Notes: generated by a model not told the origin, from the letters alone. A DNA stretch of 64,000 nt from Paraburkholderia sp. LEh10 (GCF_017814945.1 NZ_JAGIPX010000048.1:1-64000); one strand, 5' to 3'; counted from the stretch's first letter, positions 1 through 14,168 are shown. Program-made: numbers and translations.

Positions 1-29
1 CCGTGTGAAAGTAGGTAATCGTCAGGCTC
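1..29 (+). rRNA. rrf: 5S rRNA, 3' end only (partial)
   Basis: The first bases match the conserved 3' end of betaproteobacterial 5S rRNA (GUGUGAAAGUAGGUAAUCGU then CAGGCU). The 5' part lies outside the window, so an rRNA operon ends here. The exact 3' end is uncertain by a few bases. Confidence 0.8.
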
Positions 30-44
30 CTTACCCCATGCACC

Positions 45-77
45 AACCCCGCCCTCAAAAGCGGGGTTGCTGCGTTT
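45..77 (+). terminator. rRNA operon terminator hairpin
   Basis: A perfect 8-bp stem (AACCCCGC at 45-52, GCGGGGTT at 61-68) with an 8-nt loop sits 15 bases after the 5S end. The T-run that follows (74-77) is short and interrupted by GCTGCG, so termination may be partial or Rho-assisted. Confidence 0.6.
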
Positions 78-130
78 TAAACTCTTACTTATAAGTGAGA
101 GCCTATGGGTTCCGAGCGATCAAGAGACAC

Positions 131-159
131 TTGACACGACGTAATCGCTCTCCCATAAT
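131..159 (+). promoter_or_regulatory. strong sigma70 promoter of the tRNA-tuf1 operon
   Basis: TTGACA (131-136), a 17-bp spacer and CATAAT (154-159) form a near-consensus sigma70 promoter. The first tRNA begins 15 bases downstream. It probably drives tRNA-Tyr, tRNA-Gly, tRNA-Thr and tuf1 as one transcript, since there is no terminator between them. Confidence 0.8.
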
Positions 160-173
160 CATCAGTTCTCTGC

Positions 174-259
174 GGAGGGGTGCCCGAGTGGCTAAAGGGG
201 GCAGACTGTAAATCTGTTGGCTTACGCCTACGTTGGTTCGAATCCAACCTCCTCCACCA
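174..259 (+). tRNA. tRNA-Tyr (anticodon GTA)
   Basis: This is a class II tRNA of 86 nt with a long variable arm, anticodon GTA at 208-210, a 7-bp acceptor stem (GGAGGGG with CTCCTCC) and an encoded CCA end. It is the first gene of the tRNA-tuf1 transcript, and the order resembles the tyrU-glyT-thrT-tufB cluster of E. coli. Confidence 0.97.
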
Positions 260-304
260 GATTTCAACGCTGTAAAAGCGGCTGTCGGGAATCGATAGAT
301 CCTT

Positions 305-378
305 GCGGGTGTAGCTCAATGGTAGAGCAGAAGCCTTCCAAGCTTACGACGAGGGTTCGATTCCCTTCACCCGCTCCA
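305..378 (+). tRNA. tRNA-Gly (anticodon TCC)
   Basis: A 74-nt cloverleaf with acceptor GCGGGTG, loop CTTCCAA with anticodon TCC at 337-339, a TTCGA T-loop and encoded CCA. It reads GGA/GGG glycine codons. It is the second tRNA of the tuf1 operon. Confidence 0.97.
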
Positions 379-400
379 GCCAGCAGAAAGTAGATGTAGC

Positions 401-475
<75 letters not shown>

Positions 476-540
476 GCCAGTATCAAAGTGATTGCTTGCG
501 CCGGGCGCAACGTACGGAAAAATCCTCTTAGGAGTCGAAA

Positions 541-1731
<1,191 letters not shown>

Positions 1732-1793
1732 GCCAGCTAGTTCTCGTTGATCGGTTGTTTCGGGGTTGGCGATGTCGCTGACCCCAATGGTTT

Positions 1794-1869
1794 AGGGGTA
1801 TAGCTCAACTGGCAGAGCGTCGGTCTCCAAAACCGAAGGTTGGGGGTTCGATTCCCTCTGCCCCTGCCA
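1794..1869 (+). tRNA. tRNA-Trp (anticodon CCA)
   Basis: A 76-nt cloverleaf, AGGGGTA acceptor, anticodon CCA at 1827-1829, encoded CCA end. It sits between tuf1 and secE. A GGGGT/ACCCC hairpin at 1762-1785 between the tuf1 stop and this tRNA lacks a T-run and is more likely a processing structure than a terminator. Confidence 0.97.
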
Positions 1870-1904
1870 ATTCTCGCGTCGCTTGTGACGCTCTTTAAGG
1901 TGTT

Positions 1905-2285
1905 ATGGCGAATCCTTCAGTCGAAACTGTTAATACTTCTAGCGACAAGCTGATGCTCGCTGCCGGAGTATTGTTGGTCTTCGCCGGGTTCGTGGGGTTC
2001 TTCTGGCTGAATGGCCAAGAGTGGTATGTCCGCGGAGCGGCCTTGGCTGTGGGACTGATCGCTGGCGTCGCAGTCGGTCTCCTGTCGGCGCCCGGCAAAG
2101 GTTTTATCGCGTTCGCGAAAGATTCATATAAGGAAGTCCGCAAGGTTGTCTGGCCGACGCGCAAAGAGGCGAGCCAAACGACTTTGGTGGTATTCGGTTT
2201 TGTGCTGATTATGGCGGTCTTCCTCTGGATTTGTGACAAATCCATCGAGTGGGCGATTTTCTCGGCGATTCTGGGTTGGAAATGA
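1905..2285 (+). CDS. secE: preprotein translocase subunit SecE
   Basis: SecE, 126 residues, is the clamp subunit of the SecYEG inner-membrane translocon. Two N-terminal hydrophobic segments (about residues 18-36 and 42-60) precede the conserved cytoplasmic amphipathic region ending in SYKEVRKVVWPTRKEA and a third membrane segment at about 96-116. This is the long three-helix form typical of proteobacteria. The stop codon is one base before the nusG ATG, and secE-nusG form the usual pair upstream of rplK. Confidence 0.97.
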   Translation: MANPSVETVNTSSDKLMLAAGVLLVFAGFVGFFWLNGQEWYVRGAALAVGLIAGVAVGLLSAPGKGFIAFAKDSYKEVRKVVWPTRKEASQTTLVVFGFVLIMAVFLWICDKSIEWAIFSAILGWK

Positions 2286-2286
2286 T

Positions 2287-2844
2287 ATGAGCGATATTCC
2301 GGCATCCCCGAGTGGAAAACGTTGGTATGTGGTGCACGCCTACTCCGGTATGGAGAAGAGCGTGCAACGTGCGCTTCAAGAGCGCATCGAGCGGGCCGGC
2401 ATGCAGGACAAATTTGGCCAGATCCTGGTGCCGACCGAAGAGGTAGTCGAAGTCAAGGGTGGTCATAAGTCGGTAACGGAGCGTCGATTCTTTCCGGGTT
2501 ACGTGCTCGTTGAGATGGAGATGACCGATGAAACCTGGCACTTGGTGAAAAACACTGCCAAAGTGACGGGTTTTGTCGGCGGTGCGCGCAATCGTCCGAG
2601 TCCGATTTCCCCGCGGGAAGTCGAAAAGATCATGTCGCAGATGCAGGAGGGTGTGGAGAAGCCGCGCCCGAAGACCCTCTTCGAAGTTGGCGAAATGGTT
2701 CGTGTGAAGGACGGTCCGTTTACGGACTTCAACGGCAGCGTCGAGGAAGTGAACTACGAAAAGTCGCGAGTCCGTGTTTCTGTGACGATTTTCGGTCGCG
2801 CGACGCCGGTCGAACTAGAGTTCGGCCAGGTCGAAAAGCTATAA
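2287..2844 (+). CDS. nusG: transcription termination/antitermination protein NusG
   Basis: NusG, 185 residues, binds RNA polymerase across the clamp and links it to Rho and to the ribosome. The start at 2287 (MSDIPASP) was chosen over an upstream in-frame codon because that extension would overlap secE by 50 bases. The NGN domain (WYVVHAYSGMEKSV, RRFFPGYVLVEME) fills residues 1-125 and a KOW motif (GEMVRVKDGPFTDFNGSVEE) lies near 135-155. It is immediately downstream of secE. Confidence 0.97.
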   Translation: MSDIPASPSGKRWYVVHAYSGMEKSVQRALQERIERAGMQDKFGQILVPTEEVVEVKGGHKSVTERRFFPGYVLVEMEMTDETWHLVKNTAKVTGFVGGARNRPSPISPREVEKIMSQMQEGVEKPRPKTLFEVGEMVRVKDGPFTDFNGSVEEVNYEKSRVRVSVTIFGRATPVELEFGQVEKL

Positions 2845-2859
2845 ATCAAGTTTTAGCGG

Positions 2860-2879
2860 ATCGCGCCCAACGGCGCGAT
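2860..2879 (+). promoter_or_regulatory. hairpin in the nusG-rplK leader
   Basis: ATCGCGCC/GGCGCGAT forms a perfect 8-bp stem with a 4-nt loop, 15 bases after nusG. Only a weak pyrimidine stretch follows. It may be a partial attenuator or part of the rplKA leader, where L1 feeds back on its own mRNA in enterobacteria. The function here is inferred. Confidence 0.4.
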
Positions 2880-2995
2880 TCGTCTTTCGCGCTTACGGTC
2901 CGCGTAATGGCCGTTGAGGAGCGCCGGTAGCCGAAGTTCGACGAAAGCGCGCTACTACTCACCGAACGCAAATGCGTTCTAAAGAGGTTTTCCAC

Positions 2996-3427
2996 ATGGC
3001 AAAGAAAATCATCGGCTTTATCAAGCTGCAGATTCCTGCAGGTAAAGCCAACCCGTCGCCGCCGGTTGGTCCCGCACTGGGTCAGCGCGGCCTGAACATC
3101 ATGGAGTTCTGCAAGGCGTTCAACGCGCAGACTCAGGGCATGGAACCGGGTCTGCCGATTCCGGTCGTCATTACCGCGTTCGCTGACAAGAGCTTCACGT
3201 TCGTTCTGAAGACTCCGCCCGCAACGGTTCTGATCAAGAAAGCGGCGAAGATCGACAAGGGTTCGAGCAAGCCGCACACCGACAAGGTCGGCAAGATTAC
3301 GCGCGCTCAAGCTGAAGAAATCGCCAAGACCAAGATGCCGGATCTCACGGCAGCTGATCTGGACGCAGCGGTCCGTACGATCGCTGGCAGCGCCCGCTCG
3401 ATGGGCATCACAGTGGAGGGCGTGTAA
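2996..3427 (+). CDS. rplK: 50S ribosomal protein L11
   Basis: L11, 143 residues, binds the 23S GTPase-associated centre and is needed for RelA activation. The start at 2996 (MAKKIIGFIKLQ) follows AAAGAGG, and an upstream in-frame ATG at 2972 gives a non-conserved extension. The sequence has the conserved PPVGPALGQRGLNIMEFCKAFN block of the N-terminal thiostrepton-binding domain and a C-terminal RNA-binding domain. The rplA ATG follows its stop codon directly, so the two genes are tightly coupled. Confidence 0.98.
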   Translation: MAKKIIGFIKLQIPAGKANPSPPVGPALGQRGLNIMEFCKAFNAQTQGMEPGLPIPVVITAFADKSFTFVLKTPPATVLIKKAAKIDKGSSKPHTDKVGKITRAQAEEIAKTKMPDLTAADLDAAVRTIAGSARSMGITVEGV

Positions 3428-4126
3428 ATGGCTAAGCTTTCGAAACGTCTGCAAGCATTTGCAAGCAAGGTCGATCGTCAGAAGCTGTACGCGATCGACG
3501 AGGCCCTCTCGCTCGTGAAGGAATGCGCAAGCGCGAAGTTCGACGAGTCGATCGACGTCGCTGTGCAACTGGGTATCGATGCAAAGAAGTCGGACCAGGT
3601 CGTTCGTGGTTCGGTCGTTCTGCCAGCAGGTACCGGTAAGTCGGTTCGAGTTGCTGTGTTCGCACAGGGCGAAAAGGCCGAACAGGCTCGTGCAGCAGGC
3701 GCGGAAGTTGTCGGTATGGAAGATCTGGCGGAGCAAGTGAAGGCCGGAAACCTGAACTTCGACGTCGTGATTGCTTCGCCGGATACGATGCGTATCGTCG
3801 GTACGCTGGGTCAGATTCTCGGCCCGCGCGGCCTGATGCCGAACCCGAAGGTCGGTACGGTCACGCCCGACGTTGCGACGGCAGTGAAGAACGCAAAGGC
3901 TGGTCAGGTTCAGTTCCGTGTCGACAAGGCCGGTATCATCCACGCAACCATTGGCCGGGCGTCGTTCGAGCCGACGGCATTGCGTAGCAACCTGAACGCA
4001 CTGGTCGAAGCGCTGCAAAAGGCGAAGCCGGCTACGAGCAAGGGCGTGTACCTGCGTAAGATCGCACTGTCGAGCACGATGGGTGTCGGCGTGCGTGTCG
4101 ATCAGGCTACGCTGGCAGCACAGTAA
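3428..4126 (+). CDS. rplA: 50S ribosomal protein L1
   Basis: L1, 232 residues, binds 23S rRNA at the mobile stalk near the E site and in many bacteria represses rplKA translation. The signature GQILGPRGLMPNPKVGT lies near residues 122-138, with the usual two-domain length. It starts on the base after the rplK stop, indicating translational coupling. Confidence 0.98.
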   Translation: MAKLSKRLQAFASKVDRQKLYAIDEALSLVKECASAKFDESIDVAVQLGIDAKKSDQVVRGSVVLPAGTGKSVRVAVFAQGEKAEQARAAGAEVVGMEDLAEQVKAGNLNFDVVIASPDTMRIVGTLGQILGPRGLMPNPKVGTVTPDVATAVKNAKAGQVQFRVDKAGIIHATIGRASFEPTALRSNLNALVEALQKAKPATSKGVYLRKIALSSTMGVGVRVDQATLAAQ

Positions 4127-4429
4127 AGTTTTAGCCGCCTCGTTCGAGAGATCGAGGCGGGCTTTAAGGGCTTTGGGCGGTCGCGCGATTTCAGTCTGGT
4201 TCGCGCGGCCGGTTGTCAAAGACCGTTGGTGGAAGCTCAGCGGTTGGGTGTTTCCTTAATTCAAGCCAACGCAGATGGCGAACCCGAAAAGGTTTTGAAG
4301 TGATGAAGCCGTTTGAACCCCGCAGCCATGCGGACCTCGAATGGTCGAAATACTCCTGACTGGTCGGACGCCGTTGTTGAACGCGACGCATGAAGCAATC
4401 GCCCAATGCGTCGAATCTGGAGGTTAACC
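4127..4429 (+). promoter_or_regulatory. rplA-rplJ intergenic region with L10-type leader
   Basis: This 303-bp gap holds no gene. A GC-rich hairpin (about 4133-4165, AGCCGCCTCG with CGAGGCGGGCT, one bulge) follows rplA and could attenuate. Nearer rplJ, CGACGCAT (4384-4391) pairs perfectly with ATGCGTCG (4406-4413), ending just before the rplJ Shine-Dalgarno at 4417-4424. In bacteria the L10-L12 complex represses rplJL by binding such a leader; that role here is by analogy. No convincing internal promoter was found. Confidence 0.55.
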
Positions 4430-4927
4430 GTGCCACTGAACAAAGAAGGTAAGCAGGCCGTAGTGGCTGAGGTTTCCGCGCAAGTCGCGAAAGCCCAGAC
4501 CATGGTTCTGGCCGAGTATCGTGGGATCACGGTTGGCGATCTGACCAAGCTGCGCGCGAAAGCGCGCGAGCAACAGGTGTATCTGCGCGTGTTGAAAAAC
4601 ACGTTGGCGCGTCGCGCTGTCGAAGGTACCCCGTTTGCTCCGCTGGCTGAGCAGATGACCGGTCCTCTGATCTACGGCATCTCGGAAGATGCAATTGCTG
4701 CTGCTAAGGTCGTCAACGACTTCAGCAAGGGCAATGACAAGTTGATCATCAAGGCTGGTTCGTACGAAGGCAAGGTGATGGACAAGGCAGGCGTGCAAGC
4801 GCTGGCCAGCATCCCGAGCCGCGAAGAACTGCTCTCCAAGCTGTTGTTCGTCATGCAAGCGCCTGTTTCTGGCTTTGCGCGCGCTATGGCCGCGCTGGCA
4901 GAAAAGAAGCAAGGCGAAGCTGCGTAA
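4430..4927 (+). CDS. rplJ: 50S ribosomal protein L10
   Basis: L10, 165 residues, forms the base of the L7/L12 stalk and anchors L12 dimers through its C-terminal helix. The GTG start at 4430 gives MPLNKEGKQAVV and follows CTGGAGGT by six bases. The core has VLAEYRGITVGDLTKLR near residues 25-41 and VLKNTLARRA. The length is normal for the family. Its leader at 4384-4413 is the probable autoregulatory site, and rplL lies 75 bp downstream. Confidence 0.97.
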   Translation: MPLNKEGKQAVVAEVSAQVAKAQTMVLAEYRGITVGDLTKLRAKAREQQVYLRVLKNTLARRAVEGTPFAPLAEQMTGPLIYGISEDAIAAAKVVNDFSKGNDKLIIKAGSYEGKVMDKAGVQALASIPSREELLSKLLFVMQAPVSGFARAMAALAEKKQGEAA

Positions 4928-5002
4928 GCAGTGCATCGACGCACTTCAGTCGGGCGTAATTGATCGCTGGCTGTATCCGAATTCAATTTAGGAGTATTTC
5001 AA

Positions 5003-5380
5003 ATGGCAATCGCAAAAGAAGACATCCTCGAAGCCGTAGGCGCGATGTCGGTTCTGGAACTGAACGAGCTGGTTAAGGCGTTCGAAGAAAAGTTTGGCGT
5101 GTCGGCTGCTGCTGTTGCAGTTGCTGGCCCCGCAGGCGCAGGCGGCGGTGCTGCTGCTGCTGAAGAGCAAACCGAGTTCACGGTCATCCTGTCGGAAGCC
5201 GGTGGCAACAAGGTTGCAGTGATTAAGGCTGTTCGCGAACTGACGGGTCTCGGCCTGAAGGAAGCGAAGGACCTGGTTGACGGCGCACCGAAGCCCGTTA
5301 AGGAAGCGGTGCCCAAGGCTGCTGCTGAAGAAGCCAAGAAGAAGCTGGAAGACGCAGGCGCGAAGGCTGAAATCAAGTAA
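5003..5380 (+). CDS. rplL: 50S ribosomal protein L7/L12
   Basis: L7/L12, 125 residues, is the multicopy stalk protein that recruits translation GTPases. The N-terminal dimerisation domain (residues 1-32) is followed by an Ala/Gly-rich hinge (about 33-52) and the C-terminal factor-binding domain with KVAVIKAVRELTGLGLKEAK. AGGAG precedes the ATG by 9 bases. An attenuator lies 19 bases after the stop, allowing L12 to be made in excess over RNA polymerase. Confidence 0.98.
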   Translation: MAIAKEDILEAVGAMSVLELNELVKAFEEKFGVSAAAVAVAGPAGAGGGAAAAEEQTEFTVILSEAGGNKVAVIKAVRELTGLGLKEAKDLVDGAPKPVKEAVPKAAAEEAKKKLEDAGAKAEIK

Positions 5381-5398
5381 TTTCCGGCGCGCTGTGCG

Positions 5399-5431
5399 AA
5401 GGCTGGCGGTTATCCTACCGCCGGCCTTTTT
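5399..5431 (+). terminator. rplL-rpoB attenuator
   Basis: GGCTGGCGGT (5401-5410) pairs with ACCGCCGGCC (5417-5426) with one G-T pair and a 6-nt loop, followed by TTTTT. This has full intrinsic-terminator form but lies inside the rplKAJL-rpoBC transcription unit, as in E. coli, where a partial terminator at this point lowers rpoBC output relative to rplJL. Confidence 0.85.
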
Positions 5432-5485
5432 GTGCTTTGTGGAAACGACGTTTTTGCCTGCTTGAATCGGTAAAAACGTCTGACT

Positions 5486-5542
5486 AGAAGCCAAAGAGAA
5501 TCGCCGTTCGGCAAGTCCGACTGACGTTTCTCTTTGTCTTCT
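5486..5542 (+). promoter_or_regulatory. long stem in the rplL-rpoB spacer, RNase III-like site
   Basis: A 15-bp arm at 5486-5500 pairs with 5528-5542 with one mismatch. The loop contains a smaller GCCG/CGGC hairpin. The E. coli rplL-rpoB spacer has an RNase III cleavage stem after its attenuator, and this has the same position and shape. Downstream, GGTTGG/CCAACC (5611-5628) forms another small hairpin. The 370-bp spacer 5381-5750 contains no gene. Confidence 0.55.
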
Positions 5543-5750
5543 GAAGCGACTGCAGAAGGCAAGTTTGGTCGGGTAGCGGGCAACACAGGCATCCACTACC
5601 GTCAGCCAGCGGTTGGTAGCGGCCAACCACCAAGCTTCTAGGCTCGTTCAAGCCATCGGACGGCCAACGGGTCTCAGTCGGTGAACACTCGGGTTGTCAC
5701 ATCAAGGTATCCCGCCTCGACAACAATGCCCGCCGTGATTCGGAGATCGT

Positions 5751-9857
<4,107 letters not shown>

Positions 9858-9878
9858 TCGGACTACGGAGAGAAAGCA

Positions 9879-12800
9879 ATGAAAGCTCTGCTCGATCTAT
9901 TCAAGCAAGTCCAACAGGAAGAAGTTTTCGACGCGATCAAGATCGGTCTGGCCTCGCCCGACAAGATCCGTTCGTGGTCGTTCGGCGAAGTGAAGAAGCC
10001 GGAAACCATCAACTACCGCACGTTCAAGCCGGAGCGGGATGGTCTGTTCTGCGCGAAGATTTTTGGTCCGATCAAGGACTACGAATGCCTTTGCGGCAAG
10101 TACAAGCGCCTGAAGCACCGTGGCGTGATCTGCGAGAAGTGTGGCGTCGAAGTGACGCTCGCCAAGGTGCGTCGCGAGCGCATGGGCCACATCGAACTGG
10201 CCTCGCCTGTCGCGCACATCTGGTTCCTGAAGTCGCTGCCGTCGCGTCTGGGCATGGTGCTCGACATGACGCTGCGCGACATCGAGCGCGTGCTGTACTT
10301 CGAAGCATATGTGGTGATCGATCCGGGCATGACGCCGCTGAAGGCGCGTCAGATCATGACGGAAGAGGATTACTACAACAAGGTCGAAGAGTACGGCGAC
10401 GAGTTCCGCGCTGAAATGGGCGCGGAAGGCGTGCGCGAACTGCTGCGCGCGATCAACATCGACGAGCAGGTCGAAACGCTGCGCTCGGAGCTGAAGAACA
10501 CGGGTTCGGAAGCGAAGATCAAGAAGTACGCGAAGCGTCTGAAGGTGCTCGAGGCCTTCCAGCGTTCGGGCATCAAGCCCGAGTGGATGATTCTCGAAGT
10601 GCTGCCGGTGCTGCCGCCGGAACTGCGTCCGCTGGTTCCGCTGGACGGCGGCCGCTTCGCGACCTCGGACCTGAACGACCTGTATCGCCGTGTGATCAAC
10701 CGTAACAACCGGTTGAAGCGTCTGCTCGAACTGAAGGCGCCTGAAATCATCGTCCGCAACGAAAAGCGGATGCTGCAGGAAGCCGTCGATTCGCTGCTCG
10801 ACAACGGCCGTCGGGGCAAGGCGATGACGGGCGCGAACAAGCGCCCGCTGAAGTCGCTCGCCGACATGATCAAGGGTAAGGGCGGCCGCTTCCGTCAGAA
10901 CCTGCTGGGTAAGCGCGTCGACTACTCGGGCCGTTCGGTCATCGTGGTCGGCCCGACGCTGAAGCTGCACCAGTGCGGTCTGCCGAAGCTGATGGCGCTC
11001 GAACTGTTCAAGCCGTTCATCTTCAACAAGCTGGAAGTGATGGGCGTCGCGACGACCATCAAGGCTGCGAAGAAGGAAGTCGAGAACCAGACGCCGGTGG
11101 TGTGGGACATCCTCGAAGAGGTGATCCGCGAACATCCGGTGATGCTGAACCGCGCGCCGACGCTGCACCGTCTCGGCATTCAGGCTTTCGAGCCGGTGCT
11201 GATCGAAGGTAAGGCAATCCAGCTGCACCCGCTCGTTTGCGCGGCGTTCAACGCCGACTTCGACGGTGACCAGATGGCCGTTCACGTTCCGCTGTCGCTC
11301 GAAGCGCAGATGGAAGCGCGCACGCTGATGCTGGCGTCGAACAACGTGCTGTTCCCGGCTAACGGCGATCCGTCGATCGTGCCGTCGCAGGATATCGTGC
11401 TCGGCCTGTACTACGCGACGCGCGAAGCCATCAACGGCAAGGGCGAAGGCCTGACGTTCACGGGCGTGTCGGAAGTGCTGCGCGCTTACGAGAACAAGGA
11501 AGTCGAGCTGGCCTCGCGCGTCAACGTGCGGATCACGGAAATGGTCCACAACGAAGACAAGTCGGAAGGCGCGCCGGCGTTCGTGCCGAAGATCACGCTG
11601 TACGCGACCACGGTCGGACGCTCGATCCTGTCGGAGATCCTGCCGCCGGGCCTGCCGTTCTCGGTGCTGAACAAGCCGCTGAAGAAGAAGGAGATTTCGC
11701 GTCTGATCAACACGGCATTCCGCAAGTGCGGTCTGCGCGAAACGGTGATCTTCGCCGACCAGCTGATGCAGTCGGGCTTCCGCCTGGCAACGCGCGCCGG
11801 TATTTCGATCTGCGTCGACGACATGCTCGTGCCGCCGCAGAAGGAAACGATCGTCGGCGACGCCGCGAAGAAGGTGAAGGAATACGACCGTCAGTACATG
11901 TCGGGTCTCGTCACCGCGCAGGAACGCTACAACAACGTGGTCGACATCTGGTCGGCGACGTCGGAAGCGGTCGGCAAGGCGATGATGGAGCAGCTGTCGA
12001 CGGAGCCTGTCGTGGACCGCGACGGCAACGAAACGCGTCAGGAGTCGTTCAACTCCATCTACATGATGGCCGACTCGGGCGCGCGTGGTTCGGCAGTTCA
12101 GATCCGTCAGCTGGCCGGTATGCGCGGCCTGATGGCGAAGCCGGACGGCTCGATCATCGAGACGCCGATTACGGCGAACTTCCGTGAAGGCCTGAACGTG
12201 TTGCAGTACTTCATCTCGACCCACGGCGCACGTAAGGGTCTGGCTGATACGGCACTGAAGACGGCGAACTCGGGTTACCTGACGCGGCGTCTCGTCGACG
12301 TGACGCAGGATCTCGTCGTGGTCGAAGACGATTGCGGTACGTCGAACGGCGTGGCGATGAAGGCGCTGGTCGAAGGCGGTGAAGTCGTCGAAGCGCTGCG
12401 CGACCGTATCCTCGGCCGCGTCGCGGTGGCTGACGTCGTCAATCCGGAAACGCAGGAGACGCTGTATGAATCGGGCACGCTGCTCGACGAAACGGCCGTC
12501 GAAGAAATCGAGCGTCTGGGCATCGACGAAGTGCGCGTGCGCACGCCGCTCACCTGCGAAACGCGTTACGGTCTGTGCGCGTCGTGCTATGGCCGCGACC
12601 TGGGCCGTGGCTCGCTCGTGAACGTCGGCGAAGCAGTCGGCGTGATCGCTGCGCAGTCGATCGGTGAGCCGGGCACGCAGCTGACGATGCGTACGTTCCA
12701 CATCGGTGGTGCGGCATCGCGTGCGGCAGTGGCGTCGTCGGTCGAAGCGAAGAGCAACGGTACGGTGCGTTTCACCGCGACCATGCGTTACGTGACGAAT

Positions 12801-14120
12801 GCGAAGGGCGAGCAGATCGTCATCTCGCGTTCGGGCGAAGCGCTGATCACCGACGACCACGGCCGCGAGCGCGAGCGTCACAAGGTGCCGTACGGCGCGA
12901 CGCTGCTGCAGCTCGACGGTGCGCAGATCAAGGCTGGCACGCAGCTGGCCACGTGGGACCCGCTGACGCGTCCGATCATCACCGAGTGGGGCGGTACGGT
13001 GAAGTTCGAAAACGTCGAGGAAGGCGTGACGGTCGCGAAGCAGATCGACGACGTGACGGGTCTGTCCACGCTGGTCGTGATCGACGCGAAGCGCCGCGGC
13101 TCGCAATCGTCGAAGAGCGTGCGTCCGCAGGTCAAGCTGCTCGACGCGAACGGCGAGGAAGTGAAGATCCCGAACTCGGAGCACTCGGTTCAGATCGGCT
13201 TCCAGGTCGGCGCTCTGATCACCGTGAAGGACGGTCAGCAGGTTCAGGTGGGTGAAGTGCTCGCACGTATCCCGACTGAAGCGCAGAAGACGCGTGACAT
13301 TACGGGTGGTCTGCCGCGCGTGGCGGAGCTGTTCGAAGCACGTTCGCCGAAGGACGCAGGTATCCTGGCGGAAGTCACGGGTACGACGTCGTTCGGTAAG
13401 GACACGAAGGGCAAGCAGCGTCTCGTTATCACGGACCTCGAGGGCAACCAGCACGAGTTCCTGATCGCGAAGGAAAAGCAGGTTCTGGTGCACGATGGTC
13501 AGGTCGTCAACAAGGGCGAAATGATCGTCGACGGACCGGCCGATCCGCACGACATCCTGCGTCTGCAGGGTATCGAAGCGCTGTCGCGCTACATCGTCGA
13601 CGAAGTGCAGGACGTGTACCGTCTGCAGGGCGTGAAGATCAACGACAAGCACATTGAAGTGATCGTGCGTCAGATGCTGCGTCGTGTGCAGATCGTCGAT
13701 AACGGCGATACGCGCTTCATCCCGGGCGAGCAGGTCGAGCGTTCGGACATGCTGGACGAAAACGACCGCATGATCGCGGAAGACAAGCGTCCGGCAACGT
13801 ACGAGAACATCCTGCTGGGTATCACGAAGGCGTCGCTGTCGACGGATTCGTTCATCTCTGCAGCATCGTTCCAGGAAACGACCCGCGTGCTGACGGAAGC
13901 GGCGATCATGGGCAAGCGCGACGATCTGCGTGGCCTGAAGGAAAACGTGATCGTCGGCCGTCTGATTCCGGCCGGTACGGGTCTCGCGTTCCACAAGGCG
14001 CGCAAGAGCAAGGAACTGGCCGACCGCGAGCGTTTCGACCAGATCGCTGCCGAAGAGGCCTTCGAGTTCGGTACGCCAGAATCCCCGGCCGCCGAGCAGA
14101 CGCCGCACACCAACGAGTAA
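9879..14120 (+). CDS. rpoC: DNA-directed RNA polymerase subunit beta'
   Basis: The beta' subunit, 1413 residues, carries the catalytic Mg2+ site NADFDGDQM at about residues 458-466. The N-terminal zinc ribbon CLCGKYKRLKHRGVICEKCG lies near 70-88, and a second cysteine cluster (TCETRYGLCASCYGRDL) lies near 890-906. The trigger loop region and GEPGTQLTMRTFH are intact. GGAGAG precedes the ATG. Co-transcribed with rpoB and ended by a strong terminator at 14169. Confidence 0.99.
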   Translation: MKALLDLFKQVQQEEVFDAIKIGLASPDKIRSWSFGEVKKPETINYRTFKPERDGLFCAKIFGPIKDYECLCGKYKRLKHRGVICEKCGVEVTLAKVRRERMGHIELASPVAHIWFLKSLPSRLGMVLDMTLRDIERVLYFEAYVVIDPGMTPLKARQIMTEEDYYNKVEEYGDEFRAEMGAEGVRELLRAINIDEQVETLRSELKNTGSEAKIKKYAKRLKVLEAFQRSGIKPEWMILEVLPVLPPELRPLVPLDGGRFATSDLNDLYRRVINRNNRLKRLLELKAPEIIVRNEKRMLQEAVDSLLDNGRRGKAMTGANKRPLKSLADMIKGKGGRFRQNLLGKRVDYSGRSVIVVGPTLKLHQCGLPKLMALELFKPFIFNKLEVMGVATTIKAAKKEVENQTPVVWDILEEVIREHPVMLNRAPTLHRLGIQAFEPVLIEGKAIQLHPLVCAAFNADFDGDQMAVHVPLSLEAQMEARTLMLASNNVLFPANGDPSIVPSQDIVLGLYYATREAINGKGEGLTFTGVSEVLRAYENKEVELASRVNVRITEMVHNEDKSEGAPAFVPKITLYATTVGRSILSEILPPGLPFSVLNKPLKKKEISRLINTAFRKCGLRETVIFADQLMQSGFRLATRAGISICVDDMLVPPQKETIVGDAAKKVKEYDRQYMSGLVTAQERYNNVVDIWSATSEAVGKAMMEQLSTEPVVDRDGNETRQESFNSIYMMADSGARGSAVQIRQLAGMRGLMAKPDGSIIETPITANFREGLNVLQYFISTHGARKGLADTALKTANSGYLTRRLVDVTQDLVVVEDDCGTSNGVAMKALVEGGEVVEALRDRILGRVAVADVVNPETQETLYESGTLLDETAVEEIERLGIDEVRVRTPLTCETRYGLCASCYGRDLGRGSLVNVGEAVGVIAAQSIGEPGTQLTMRTFHIGGAASRAAVASSVEAKSNGTVRFTATMRYVTNAKGEQIVISRSGEALITDDHGRERERHKVPYGATLLQLDGAQIKAGTQLATWDPLTRPIITEWGGTVKFENVEEGVTVAKQIDDVTGLSTLVVIDAKRRGSQSSKSVRPQVKLLDANGEEVKIPNSEHSVQIGFQVGALITVKDGQQVQVGEVLARIPTEAQKTRDITGGLPRVAELFEARSPKDAGILAEVTGTTSFGKDTKGKQRLVITDLEGNQHEFLIAKEKQVLVHDGQVVNKGEMIVDGPADPHDILRLQGIEALSRYIVDEVQDVYRLQGVKINDKHIEVIVRQMLRRVQIVDNGDTRFIPGEQVERSDMLDENDRMIAEDKRPATYENILLGITKASLSTDSFISAASFQETTRVLTEAAIMGKRDDLRGLKENVIVGRLIPAGTGLAFHKARKSKELADRERFDQIAAEEAFEFGTPESPAAEQTPHTNE

Positions 14121-14168
14121 GCGGGCTTGGCGGCGCAAGCTGCCATGTCAGGCAAACCTCTTTGCCAA

